Below the pieces are notes generated by a model. That model saw only the letters and a list, made by a program, of their open reading frames with translations, ran no database searches and had not been told where the DNA came from. The position numbers and the translations under genes are program-made. A stretch of 64,000 bases of DNA from Brugia malayi (taxonomy: Eukaryota; Nematoda; Chromadorea; Rhabditida; Onchocercidae), in the NCBI RefSeq assembly GCF_000002995.4, contig NW_025062478.1:11900001-11964000 (forward strand), in the 5' to 3' direction. Shown one piece after another: positions 1 to 12,150 of this stretch (position 1 is the stretch's first letter; each line of letters opens with the position of its first letter).

Positions 1-2400
1 AGGCATATGTTAAAGTTCAACTTTGAATGACATTTCTCAAAACTAAAGGAAAAATAGAAACTCCCAAGTGAAACATTCATGAAAAAGCTTACTTTGATAC
101 ATTAGAAAAATAATGAAGATTGGCAGGCTAAAAGTATTACATTTGGCCAAACTTCTGATTCACCAATTCTAATGATATTTTTCCCATTAGGTGAAATTTT
201 CAACTAAAATTGTGATGATAATAGCTCAAAGAGAGAGAAATTTTGGAAAAGTACGAAATTGCAGGAAAATTTTAGCCAAATGTGGCGTAAAATTTTAAAT
301 AACTTAGACTGGCCACAACTCACTACTACTCCCAGCCTAGTCAGACCAACTATCTTGGCTTTTCCATTCTCTTTCCATCTCATTCTTAACATTATAAATA
401 TGAGCTTTGTCTTTCAAAACATGCAAGCAATATATTATATATATATATATGTGAAATTTAAATTATACAAGTGGGCAAGGATATTAAAATGTGTTTTTCG
501 ATGTGAAAAACACATTGAAATATTTAGTTATAGTTTAAATTTAAGCATAATATAAATTATAAGCTAAAAATGAAGCAACATACATTTATTTCTAAAGAAA
601 AAGCAAATTTTGAAAAATTAAATCATTCTGCAACAAATTTTTCATATTTATTTCTAAAAAATTAAACAAACTTTAAATTTCATTAGCATATATCAATTGA
701 TATACAAATTTTTCCCAAATAAAATACCTCATTAATAAATTTACAAGCCATTACTGCCTTTATTTATTGAAAAAGATCGATTACTGCAAGTGACCTTGGA
801 GAAATGTAAACATCCCATAAATGTTATTTACACTCTCTCCTGTTTACATGCCTTTTCCTTGAATTTTTTTAATGCAAAACCATAGTGATGTGATAGTTAT
901 GATCACATACTCCGATGAATCTTTCATTAAAGTTACACTTCTTTTATGCTTGAATTCCAAATTTCGAAATGATTTTAAAACGCATAATTTTCTTAAGGAT
1001 TTACTATGCAGAGATATTTATGTTTTTATGGATACCTACAATTAAATAACAAATACTGTACAAAATTAGTAGTCCTACAGTATTATCTGTTGAATTCGAT
1101 AAAAATTTAGAAAAAATTCCAAATGTTTAGAACTATAATCAAATAATTAAGATATCAATTCGAAATGAATAAATAATGAAGCAATTTGAAGAAATAAATG
1201 AAATTTATAATCTAAGAGAGCCAAACAACGATTAATCGAACTATTTAAGTCAACTGGGAGTAAATATCTAAATGGCCTGCCTATCTTTTAAAAGAAGTGA
1301 ATGAATGAAACATGCCAAAACCTTTACATATTTTTCATTCATATATTCAGATTTTTCATAGCTAAAAGATAGCATTCATTCTTGTTAACCAACAAAAGAA
1401 AATATAGTGAAGACCTAACAATCCGGTATAAATGACAAATGAGGATTGATGAAGAGAAAATGGTAATTTTAAAGTACAAAGTAATGAATGAACTCCTTAT
1501 CAGGGAGTGATACCTTAGGGAATTTGAATTTAAGCCTCTACATTGGCTCCAATAATCAAGCTGAAATATAATAAAGAATGATTTTAGTTTGCTGAAAAAT
1601 TTTGAATCAAATTAGTTAGAATTCAAATAAAATACACTCATCTTTCCATATACAATACCACACATATTATTATGTTATTATTCAACAAGTAAAAAGCATC
1701 CATAACCAAGAAACACAATTAATAGTAGCTTCTTTCAATAACAAAAAAAAAAAAACTTTTGTTGAAATTATATATAATTAATTCCAATTTCTAAATGTTA
1801 TTAATGTAATTTCCTCACTGAAACTATTATGTACTACAATTTTCATCAATAAGTTTAATCATTTTTTACTTTACATCATCATACTCCTATATAGTTTTAG
1901 AAAGTACCTTTAATTCCACTTAACAATTAAATACCCATAACTGATAGAATGACTTCTGCATAAAAAGATTTATTATATGTGGTCCGTATCAACTATTTTA
2001 TTTAACTTTAATTCTAATGACATTTTTTCTTATCCTAAGCTGTTAAATTTATCATAACAGTAATTTTGGAGAAGTCATTGTCTAAAAAATGTTACCATTT
2101 TTAGTCCACTAAAATGGAAGTCATTATTTAAAGAAGCTATTTCAGACCGAAAATAATAAACAATAAAAGAAATTGTCTACCACTTCACATTCTTTAGAAA
2201 TCGTTTTACATAAAAAGCATCAAATAATGAAGGCCGAATTTATTTACAATCTATTTTAGTCCTTTATTATATATAATCTTTATTTATTTTTGTATAATAT
2301 ATATATTTATATATTACATATTTAACAAATTGAAACAAAATTTTTTTTTTTTTAATTAACCAGAATAAGAGAAAAAAAGAAGAGATCAGTAATAATGAAG
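1..2400. other. AT-rich stretch with no clear gene
   Basis: Both strands are broken by frequent stops. The only open frames, at about 200-555, are short, overlap each other on opposite strands and have no convincing splice signals. There is a (TA)n run near 432-450 and A or T runs near 1741 and 2340. No promoter or RNA gene is recognisable. Confidence 0.5.
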
Positions 2401-2559
2401 AAGTACTAGATAATGCAGTAAGTACCTAAAGAGATTTAAACGTTAGTGAAGCCAGCTTATGTTTAACCTAACCATATTCAAGTAAAAAATATTGTACTCA
2501 TAAAACAAAAGATGTATCTCTGAAGAAAATGTCGAAATATATTTCACATATGTAATCAG

Positions 2560-4496
2560 TCAATCCAATGGTATTTCGTATAACAGTATCGATACATTTA
2601 TACATTGAATTTTGTCAACAACAAACGGATCATCAAGATGGAAACCATACACGTCCCTCTCATCACCTTGACCGAACCTGTTTTCAACTACAACAACCTT
2701 TCGCTCTCTTCTCGAATACATATATTTTTTTTTGTATATACATATGCGGAAGGACAATAAGTATGCCAAAAAGACTAAACATATATATATATGAATTTTC
2801 GCAAGACTACTGAGGCAACTAGAATGAACTTTCATTTCTCAAATGTAACACTGCAATTAAAACAATAGCATTTTCCGTGCTTATGGACTGAGAAAAGTAA
2901 AGTTGAACTTAAACTCTTCCTCCTGTTTCCTCACTAAGTTTAGTATATCTCTGAGTTTCATGCAGTTTTTTGAAAAAAAAAAAAAAGAGGAAGAAAAAAA
3001 GAAGAAAAAGATGAGAGAAGAAACTTTCACATTTTTTATTCTTAAAACGTTTTGAGGGAGAATATTACTTACGAGTGAACGCGATAGATCAATCACATTT
3101 TCCTAAGCCGCATCTGTGTATCTCATTAACTTATCTATTATTTCTTCCATTCTTTACTAAAGTTATATTTCAGTAGTTTCTTTTATGTTCATTTTTCCAG
3201 CCCTTCTATTCCACATGACATTCTAAATATTTTCTACAAAAACGCTAACAACTTAGTGCCAGCATAAACAAAAACGAGGTAAACAAACTAACCCTTTGGA
3301 TGACAAGACATCTTGAGCTTCACATGACGCTTCCACGGATCGTTGTAGCTGTTCGTGCTGCTGCGGCATACTACTATAATCGTTAATGGTTTCATCACTA
3401 TTTGAATGACTATTCGTCAAGCTTTCATTTTTTCGTTTCTTGTTTCGCTCTGTTAAACGCCATATATTTCGATAAAAAATTGATGATGACGGCGTTGAAG
3501 GCATTGAAGGCACCAGAAAATAGAAATAAGATAAGATTCGCAATATATTCACATCTATAAATGGCAAACATATTTCTGAATAAAGGTAAGAAGGAGGAGT
3601 TCTCTTTGCAAACTAAATTTTTGAACATTTAGTCTATTTATAAAAATGATAACAGATGGGAAGATAATAAATCATTCAAAACAACTGCAGGTTCAACTAC
3701 GAGTTTCTACATACCTAAATAATCTGTTATAAAAGATTAAGAACTATTATTCAGATGTTGATAACCGGAACGGAAATAATACTGAGATTACGGAAACTGC
3801 ATTCAGAACTGGCTACCTTTTTCGAAGAGTGGCAACGAATTTTTAAGTATCTCATCATATGGTACTGCTGAACTTTCAAGAAAAAACAAAAGTAAAGATG
3901 CAAAGATTAGAAAAAGTTCAACAAGTGCCTATATCAACTTCATACATTAAATTAATTTCCGGTATAAATGCTTTTTCGTTCACGACTCAGCCTATAGGAT
4001 TTGTTAATACAAATTAAAATTTTGTCGAAAAAAAAGATGAATCGACCATATGTTTGGCGATGAAAAATCCATGTTTCCTGCATATGTCAAAATCACACCG
4101 TAGCAGAGGAAGTGGAATACGGGAGGAATGTAATTCTCATAAGGGAAAAAAGAGAGAGCAGAAATAAAATCACAAAAATGATAAAGCTTTCAAAAAAGCT
4201 ATGGGAATGAGAACAACTACGTGGTAACGTCTATAGGAAAAGAGCGAAAATGAAACCGACAGACTGATAAGGCTAATAAAAAAAAGTGGAATAGAATTGG
4301 AACTCTTATGAAGTGATTCCGATCTTAAAAAAAGGAATGGGAAAAATGTGGCAATAATTGATGAGTATTGCAAACATTTTTATCAGAAAAAGAAGTAAAA
4401 AAAAAAAACCTATACATTCATGTATATAGAAGAAGGGAATTTTCACTTTTAAATTTAAAAATTACTTACCACAGGCATTATAAGCGACGATGACAT
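2560..4496 (-). CDS. Unidentified multi-exon gene (tentative model)
   Basis: Tentative chain on the minus strand: exon 4470-4496 (ATG, nine codons, perfect GTAAGT donor), 3289-3612 (TTTAG acceptor, GTTTGT donor), 3073-3102 (GTAAGT donor), 2915-2950, and from 2703 or 2697 to a stop at 2560. All junctions are phase 0 and stay open. The joined reading contains ENVIDLSRSL, RYTKLSEETGGR and VENRFGQGDERDVYGF, which look like real protein rather than random AT-rich translation. The 108-codon exon has a hydrophobic stretch (about SEICLPFIDVNILRILSYF) followed by a polar, Ser/Asn/Gln-rich stretch. I do not recognise the family. An acidic segment followed by YGF also occurs before the catalytic domain of some Rab-GAPs, but no TBC domain is seen here. 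The last exon may not end at 2560; a further acceptor (CTTTAG) lies near 2428. Small-exon borders are inferred from phase only. Confidence 0.4.
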
Positions 4497-4859
4497 ATGG
4501 TTGTCAACAGTGTTAACAGATGATACAAACAAACACAAGCACACACAAAAATTTATCGATCGATGCCCTTTTTTTGCTGATTTTTGGCTTTGTCGATAAA
4601 TCAATAAGTCGAAATAGTATGAGCACTTTGATGAATAAATGTAGGCAAGCAATTACTGTTAAATAAAATCAGTGGGTCGAATTGTAGCTGAAATGAACTG
4701 AATATTAATAAAATTTATTTACCGTTATCATTAACGCCCACCAATTAGTTATTAATTTTGTTTGTTTCTTTTTTCTTTGTCTGTTTCTGTTTGTTCTTAT
4801 CTTTCCCCCTTTTTTTTTTTTCTTTCTTTCTTCATGCAAGTAAGTACAACAGTAACAAC

Positions 4860-5145
4860 TGTAATAAAAAAAAATAATAATAACAGTATAATAATAGCAA
4901 TTAGTAGTAATAAAAAAAAATAATAACAATAGTATAATAATAACAACAATAACAATAGTAAAATAATAATAATAATGACAGTAATAATGATAATAATAGT
5001 AATATTAATAATTAATAATATAATGATAATAAATGATAATAATAATTAATAATAATAATATAATGATAATAAACAATAATAATAGAAATAATAGCGTAGC
5101 AATAACAATAATAACATTACTAATAATAATAATAGTAACATATAG
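4860..5145. repeat. Degenerate AAT/AAC trinucleotide tract
   Basis: About 280 bases of imperfect AAT, AAC and AGT triplets on the plus strand. It is low-complexity sequence with no coding meaning. Confidence 0.85.
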
Positions 5146-5580
5146 TAAGGTGGAAGGATTTTTATTCTAAAAATCCGTACTTATTGTGAAAAGCATATTT
5201 TATACATTTTCTTTCTCCTTCTCCCACTCTCCCCCTCCTATGCTTTTCTCTTTGCTCTTTTACAAAGACTTGTTTGTTTGTTCATCCTCAAAGTATGCAC
5301 TATTTTCCACATTTTCTCATAAGGAAACAATAAATAAATAGGAAAAAGCAATAGCAGCAATAAGGAAAGACTAAGGGAAAGGGAGAGGGAGTGAAAGAGA
5401 GAAAGGAGATTAGGTATTCAATAGATTATTTCATATTTGTAATACTACTAACTATTATAATAGATGAAATGATGTGTTTTCATACTTTATATTTATAAAA
5501 TGTTTATGACTACAAACTGATAATATCATATAACATGCAGCATGCATGAGCATGCAGCATGCAGAATGTGCAGAATGCAA

Positions 5581-5606
5581 TGCACACACACACACACACA
5601 CACACG
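5581..5606. repeat. (CA)n microsatellite
   Basis: A run of CA dinucleotides preceded by a short CATGCAG-rich stretch (5535-5575) made of repeated ATGCAGCATGCA-like units. Confidence 0.9.
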
Positions 5607-5719
5607 CACAACAAGCAGTGTGGAAGTTGTAACTAAATCAGTGATATTCCGGTAAAAGAGGACGAATAAACGGTTAATCCGACAATGGATTAGTTCTATA
5701 ATCGGATAATACGGCAGCA

Positions 5720-7500
5720 ATCATTCGGAATATATTTCAATTAAAAGAGGAATTTTTTCATTTGGCAAAAATTAAAATAAATTTTGTTTTTGAATAAGAA
5801 TTAAAATAAATTAATATATGAATGCAGAAAAAGTAAAAGAATTTTTTTTTTTGAAAAAGGAGAAAGAATAAATTAATAATAGAATGTTAGTTATGGGAAT
5901 AAATTCAATTTATAATAACTGAAAATTAACATTAAAGTTAGTTATAGTATGAAATTAAAAAGTAAAAATTAAAAGAGATATGATAATGGGAAAAAGAATT
6001 AAATAAAAACAAAAAAAAAAAAAAGAGAGAGAGAGAGAGAGAGACAGCTTGACAATAAGTTATCAAATAAACTTGAAAAGAGCAATTTTAAAAAGTTTAA
6101 ATTAAAAAAAAAAAAAAGATATGAAAGAGGGAGAGAGAAAGAGATAATAAATTGTTAAATAAATTCAAACATTTACTAATATTATTAGTGAATTAATTCC
6201 ACATTCTATCAAATTATTTATTTTCGTATACAAAGCATTTTGATTCTTTTTTTTTTTTTTGCAAGTAAAAATATGTAAGAATTTAAAAAAAATAAAATAA
6301 AATAAAAATAACTTTAAAAAGTTTTTGATCAAATTAGTACATTGAATTTCATTTCAATTATTAGTTTTATTGAAATATTTTATTAAATAATTAATGAAAT
6401 ATTTTTTTTTTTTTTAGGAAAATTTTCATTTTACTAAATGATATTTATACTAATAACTGTTACATTTACCATAAATTATAAAAATATTTTTCTAAAAAAA
6501 AAAAATCACTAAACAAGGAGAAAGAGATTAAATTTTGTGATAAATATTATCAAAGTCTAAACATACAGTTAGATTATAAAATTTAATTACACAAATGAGA
6601 ATTTTTCATAGCTAAAAAAGAATTAATCGTTAAAAATTAGAAAGAGAAACTCTTTCTTTTTTTTTTTTTTTTATTTTTTTGTAATTTCCTTTTTTTTTTT
6701 TTTGATATCTAAATTTATAAGCTTTAAAAAAACAAAGTCAAAACAAAATTTTGAAAAGAAAAAAAGCAGAAAAAAAAAAGTTACAAAAATTATTAAATTT
6801 ATTAAAATTCCATCCACATTTTCTTCTTTTTATTTATATCATTTTCTGTTTTTGTTTTTGAAATAATATTATCATTTTATGATGAATTTTACACATTCCT
6901 TTCATTCAATTCATATTCTCATCCAATATAAAAAAAAATGTTAAATGAATGAAAAGAAAAAAATAAAAGAAAAAAACGAAAATAACAACAACGATAATAT
7001 CATTTTCAATCAAATATATTCGAGAAAGAAATAATAGAATGAAAAAAAAAAGAAAAGAAAAGGAAAAATTATATCGTTGTCCTAAAAAAAAAAAAAAAAA
7101 AAAAAAAAAAAGAAAAATGAAAGAAAACATATCAAAATTAATGAATCGTTCAAATTTTATAAATTTTACAAACAAAAAAAAAAAAGAGAAAGAAAGAATT
7201 TTTTCTTCTACTTTTTTTTTTTTCATTGTTTACTGATTTGTAAAATTTAAAGACAAGAAAATTTCAAAAATTTATAGCTATTAATCAAAAAAACAAAAAA
7301 AAACAAAAAAGAAAAGGATAAAATAAGATGGATTAATACATTGGTATAAAAATATTAATTATTCAAATCGTATCAAATGATTATTTAAGAGTATTATCTG
7401 ATATTATCTGATAAATTCATACTAAGATTACTTCTATTACAATATTATAACTGATAACAATCATTGTGAACTAAACCATTATCATAATGATAGATACATT
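5720..7500. other. Homopolymer-rich non-coding stretch
   Basis: Many A10-A28 and T10-T18 runs (for example the A-run at 7085-7112) and a GA repeat at 6024-6044. The long lysine- or phenylalanine-rich open frames here are by-products of the homopolymers. No gene is seen. Confidence 0.7.
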
Positions 7501-7539
7501 TTAATTGATTAGGATAAATTTTAACAAATTTTGCAAATA

Positions 7540-7761
7540 ACTGATAATAATTAGCAAATATTAACCATTTCATGTAACTGATAATAATTAGCAAATATTA
7601 ACCATTTCATGTAACTGATAATAATTAGCAAATATTAACCATTTCATGTAACTGATAATAATTAGCAAATATTAACCATTTCATGTAACTGATAATAATT
7701 AGCAAATATTAACCATTTCATGTAACTGATAATAATTAGCAAATATTAACCATTTCATTTA
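7540..7761. repeat. 37-base tandem repeat, six copies
   Basis: Six head-to-tail copies of a 37-base unit that begins ACTGATAATAATTAGC and ends CCATTTCATGTA. The first five copies look identical and the sixth ends in a CATTTA variant. There are no unique spacers, so it is not a CRISPR-like array. Confidence 0.95.
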
Positions 7762-7779
7762 ACACAATTACTTTATTAT

Positions 7780-9990
7780 CACTCAGATATGTTTAACAAT
7801 AATCTTTCAAATTAGTATATCTCACATAAATAAATTAATCTTCATTTGCTGGATAAATTTCTCTTATCAATAATAGTGACACTATAAAAAAATTGCAAGG
7901 ATAGATATTAAAATTTGATTAATTAAGCTTCAATTTTTCTTTTTTTTTGCAGTCCAAAAACTTCCAATTATCTTTGCTTTATTTAGGGATTTTAAGTTAT
8001 ACTTTATATTTAAGATATTTGTTATACAAGTATTAGTAACAATATATCAAACAATAAATATAATTCCAACTAAGCAAACAGACAGATTAGACACAATAAA
8101 GTTAATTAAAAATTTTTAAAAATCAAAAAAGATTCCATGAGGAAAATATGAAAAAAATTGAAATTGTCACCGAATTGATGATGCATTATTATATAAATGA
8201 TAGTTTGTTTAAATGAAAAGAATTACATTTTGTTGACTGTTAGAAGAATGCACAAAAAAAAAAAAAAAGAAAGTAAAAAGAAATAAAATAAATAAATTAC
8301 TGGCATAAAATTTTTGATAGTTGTTTGTAAATGTTAAAATATAAAATTAAAATGACAATTTGAAAATGATCAAATTAAAAATTTTTGAAATTAGCTTTAA
8401 ACATTGAAATGATTGAGAAAATTTATTAATTGATAAATTTACTAGTGAATTTGGATACATTTAAGCACTGTAAAAGTGTCATTAAACATGAAATCGTAAT
8501 TTAACAAAATTTTATTCTTCTAAAAATATCAAACTTCAAAATAAAACTATTTGAATAGTTTTATTGCTTCCATTAAATCTTTTTTTTTTCATTCCTAATT
8601 TTCCATGTTAATTCATACTATAAGTGTGAAAATAATTTTGATAAAATTGCTACTCATAATTTATTGTCCTTCAAATTTCTTCTGGTCACATTATTATATC
8701 TCATTTTCATTCCTCAAATATATCAAATAATGATGAGAAGAGAAAACTGGATCATTACGATACTTATTTTTCCGGAACTAAAATATAAATAAGGCTTCAT
8801 TTCTTTTTCAAGAATTTTGGACCACAAAATGAAACTTTAAATTTTTGAATAAAATTTAAAATTGTGATTGTATCCAGCGAAAATGCAAAAAAACATAATC
8901 CTCAATTGCAAATCTCATTAATTCCAATTCCATTTATTTATCCGATACAAAATCAGAAATGATTAACTTAAATCAAATGATCGATTTGCATGGAATGAAA
9001 AATTTAAATTCCATTACAACTGATTAATCAGATGATAATATATGTTACTATTAGTAAATGAAAAAAAAAAAAAAAATATTACTTAAATGAAAAATATTAC
9101 TAAATGATAAATAATCTAAAAATGGTGCAAATTGTAATTAGGCTAATAATTAACTGATAAATTTTATCATTTAAAATCGTAGAGACTTGAAATATGATAA
9201 CACAACTTACTGTAAAACATTAGAGAGATTAATCGATTAAACTTAATTAATCAATTCAACGATCCTTTAATCAATCACAAATGTTTTTATGCAAAATTAT
9301 CTAAACTATGATCTTTTCATAAAAAATATAGCAATAATCCTTTCCAATCCTTTCCAACATCTGTGATTAATTTGGAAATTGAGAAAAAGAAAGAAAATGA
9401 TCAGTTGAATGTGATGAAAATTATTTTTTTTAATTGCTTGATGAATGGATTATCATTATTTTTAATTTCTTCCTGTCTTCATTATCATTATCAGTGTTAT
9501 CACCTTATCAGTTATCACTATAGTTAACACTAGTATCATTAATATTACTACCACTAATAATTTAGCTGAAATAAAATGTCATTCTTTTCTGCTTTATCTG
9601 GCACATATCGATACTTCACATTATCTTTGGACATCGATTCAGACATAACTGAAAGAGGAAATCTAGGAAATAAAATTTAATTTCTAATATTTATGATTCA
9701 ATTTGAGAGTGATAAAAATTAACAATAGCTGAACACATATCAGGAAAGGAAAACAAGAAGAGTAATAGAAAGATTGAATAAGATAGTTTGTTTAAATAAT
9801 ATTTAATTATTAAAATATTAATTATTTAACGAAGTCATTACCGCCAACACATCCACTAATGAAAGTGGAGAAGAGAGGAGAAGGAAAGGAAAGAAAATAT
9901 TTGACAAATTGGGAAGGATAATTACCCGAGAAATGAAATTTCAAGAGCGATTATCATGCGATTATCATTCATCTCTTTTAGTCAGTGAAC
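7780..9990. other. Gene-free AT-rich stretch
   Basis: No open frame with splice support is visible. A 12-base-arm palindrome lies at 8540-8565. The area is rich in TGATAA/TTATCA words, as are many other parts of the window. Confidence 0.6.
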
Positions 9991-10002
9991 AGCGCTGATA
10001 TG

Positions 10003-10081
10003 AATGACAATGACGATGACAATGACGATGACAATGTCAATGACAATGACAATGACAATGACAATGACAATGACAATGACA
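10003..10081. repeat. Hexanucleotide (TGACAA)n tract
   Basis: About thirteen units of TGACAA/TGACGA, first alternating the two forms and then nearly pure TGACAA. The tract is open in some frames, but neighbouring sequence gives no sign of a gene. Confidence 0.9.
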
Positions 10082-10970
10082 GGAAAATCGAATCGGAGAA
10101 GATAGGATGGAAGAAGATTGACATTTAGTAAAACAAAATCAATATTTTTGGCTAGTGGCTATTTTATATTTCGTCCAATTTTTCTTTCCTTTCTTCTCCC
10201 TCTCTCTCCCTCCCTCTCTCTCTCTCTTTCTACCTCTCTTTGTTCCTCTTTCCTCCTTTTTTTCTTTTTTAACGAAAATTATAATTCATAATGAAAATGT
10301 TAAGCTTAATTAATCAAAATTGTCAAAATTTTAAAAAAAAATGAAAAGAGAAAAATTATTTGTTTAATTGTTAAAAATTTGAAAGCTAAAATAAAATTAT
10401 CATATAGAAAAAAAAAATGAATAAAAAGAAAAATTTTAAAGAAAATTTAAATCACAAATATATTATATATTATTTAATTTTACTTTAAAAACACACACAC
10501 ATATATACGCCAATATAAAAATGAATAAAAAAAAAAAAACAAAATTGGTTGTCATGGAAAATATTACCAAATAGCAAAAGTTTTAGCTCATTTTTTTTTT
10601 TTTTTGCACAAAATAGCTAACCATTGAAAATAATAAAATTTTAACAAAAAAATTAAAAAAAAAAAAGGAAAATGAAAATTATTGAATGCGAAAGTTATTT
10701 TGTTTGTTTTTTTAAATAGCTTTTAGCTATTTGTTTGTTTGTTTTTTTTTTTTCCTTCACAAAAATAAACATAACATCCATTATGGTTAATTTGATTAGT
10801 TAATAAACCTATTTAAAAAAACAAATAAATTACAATATTTGTAAAACAACGTAAAATATTTGTGAAAAACGAAATCTCTTTTTTTTAATTTAATTTCTTT
10901 TTTGGTTTCAAATAGAATTTGTCGATATTAAAAGAGATAAACTTATTGCATGCAAAATTAATATTCATTG

Positions 10971-11489
10971 TTTATCAGTTCAATGAATGATCATTATTTA
11001 TTAAAATTTGTTGATTATTAATTTATATATTAAAACTTCATAGTTGTTTGATAATTTATTGATTAATTGATATCATCTAATTATTAATATTATTATTACT
11101 AATTTTCTTTTTGAAAAATATAAGTAAAACTTTTTAAAACTTATTTATCAGTTCAATGAATGATCATTATTTATTAAAATTTGTTGATTATTAATTTATA
11201 TATTAAAACTTCATAGTTGTTTGATAATTTATTGATTAATTGATATCATCTAATTATTAATATTATTATTACTAATTTTCTTTTTGAAAAATATAAGTAA
11301 AACTTTTTAAAACTTATTTATCAGTTCAATGAATGATCATTATTTATTAAAATTTGTTGATTATTAATTTATATATTAAAACTTCATAGTTGTTTGATAA
11401 TTTATTGATTAATTGATATCATCTAATTATTAATATTATTATTATTAATTTTCTTCTTGAAAAATATAAGTAATACTTTTTAAAACTTT
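10971..11489. repeat. 173-base tandem repeat, three copies
   Basis: Three direct copies of a 173-base unit start at 10971, 11144 and 11317 with TTTATCAGTTCAATGAATG. Copies differ at only a few positions, mainly in the third copy (for example CTTCTTG in place of CTTTTTG near 11453). The unit has no open reading frame of note. It looks like a short satellite or a recent segmental tandem duplication. Confidence 0.95.
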
Positions 11490-11619
11490 CCAAAGTATAA
11501 GTAATATATGTATGCATCGAACGTTAGTAGTCAAATAATACATTAAAACAATAACCAATTGACATTGTCTTTGCAATTTTCATCGCCTTGTCCACAAATA
11601 ATATTGACAGCCGATACTT

Positions 11620-11630
11620 GACACATACAC

Positions 11631-11661
<31 letters not shown>

Positions 11662-11800
11662 CATACACACATACACACATACAAATATATACATGCATAC
11701 ATACACACACATACACACATACGCACATACACACATATATACATGCATACATACACACATACAAATATATACATGCATACATACACACACATACATATCT
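11620..11800. repeat. CA / CATA compound microsatellite
   Basis: CACACA and CATACA tracts with a recurring ATATATACATGCATACATAC block (three copies from about 11685 to 11780). The Cys/Val-rich translations of the opposite strand are repeat by-products. Confidence 0.9.
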
Positions 11801-12089
11801 GGCTAAACACTGCCAAATTTAGTTAGCTAATTAGTGATAGACAATTATAGCTAAGCTTAATTAGTGATAAACAGTTGCAATTAAATTTTGGATTAGTTAT
11901 TATTGTCGATGCTAAGATTTATTTATCTTTGACAAGTTGTCATCAGTTTTATCATCATCTTATCACTTATGTCATCAGATAGATTCAGTGACATATACAT
12001 AGAGACAAACTGCTTCTATCCCAACTAAAATTCAAAATTCGATTTTGTTATATGAGATGAGGAAAGATCGATTGCTAACATTTCATAAT

Positions 12090-12150
12090 ATCACTCTCTC
12101 TCTCTCTCTCTCTTTCTCTTCCTCCCCCTCTCTCTCTCTCTCTCTCTCTT
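12090..12150. repeat. (CT)n microsatellite
   Basis: Two CT runs separated by a short C/T-rich interruption. A further CT run lies at 12348-12372. Confidence 0.9.

Noticed and set aside
6906..7236. Phe-rich 106-codon frame and Lys-rich 65-codon frame
   Set aside because: Opposite-strand products of A and T runs, with no splice or start support.
7540..7761. Regular short repeats considered as a CRISPR array
   Set aside because: The repeats are head to tail with no spacers, and the genome is eukaryotic.
11524..11816. Cys/Val/Met-rich and His/Thr-rich frames of 72-90 codons on both strands
   Set aside because: They come from the CA/CATA repeat and are open in several frames at once.
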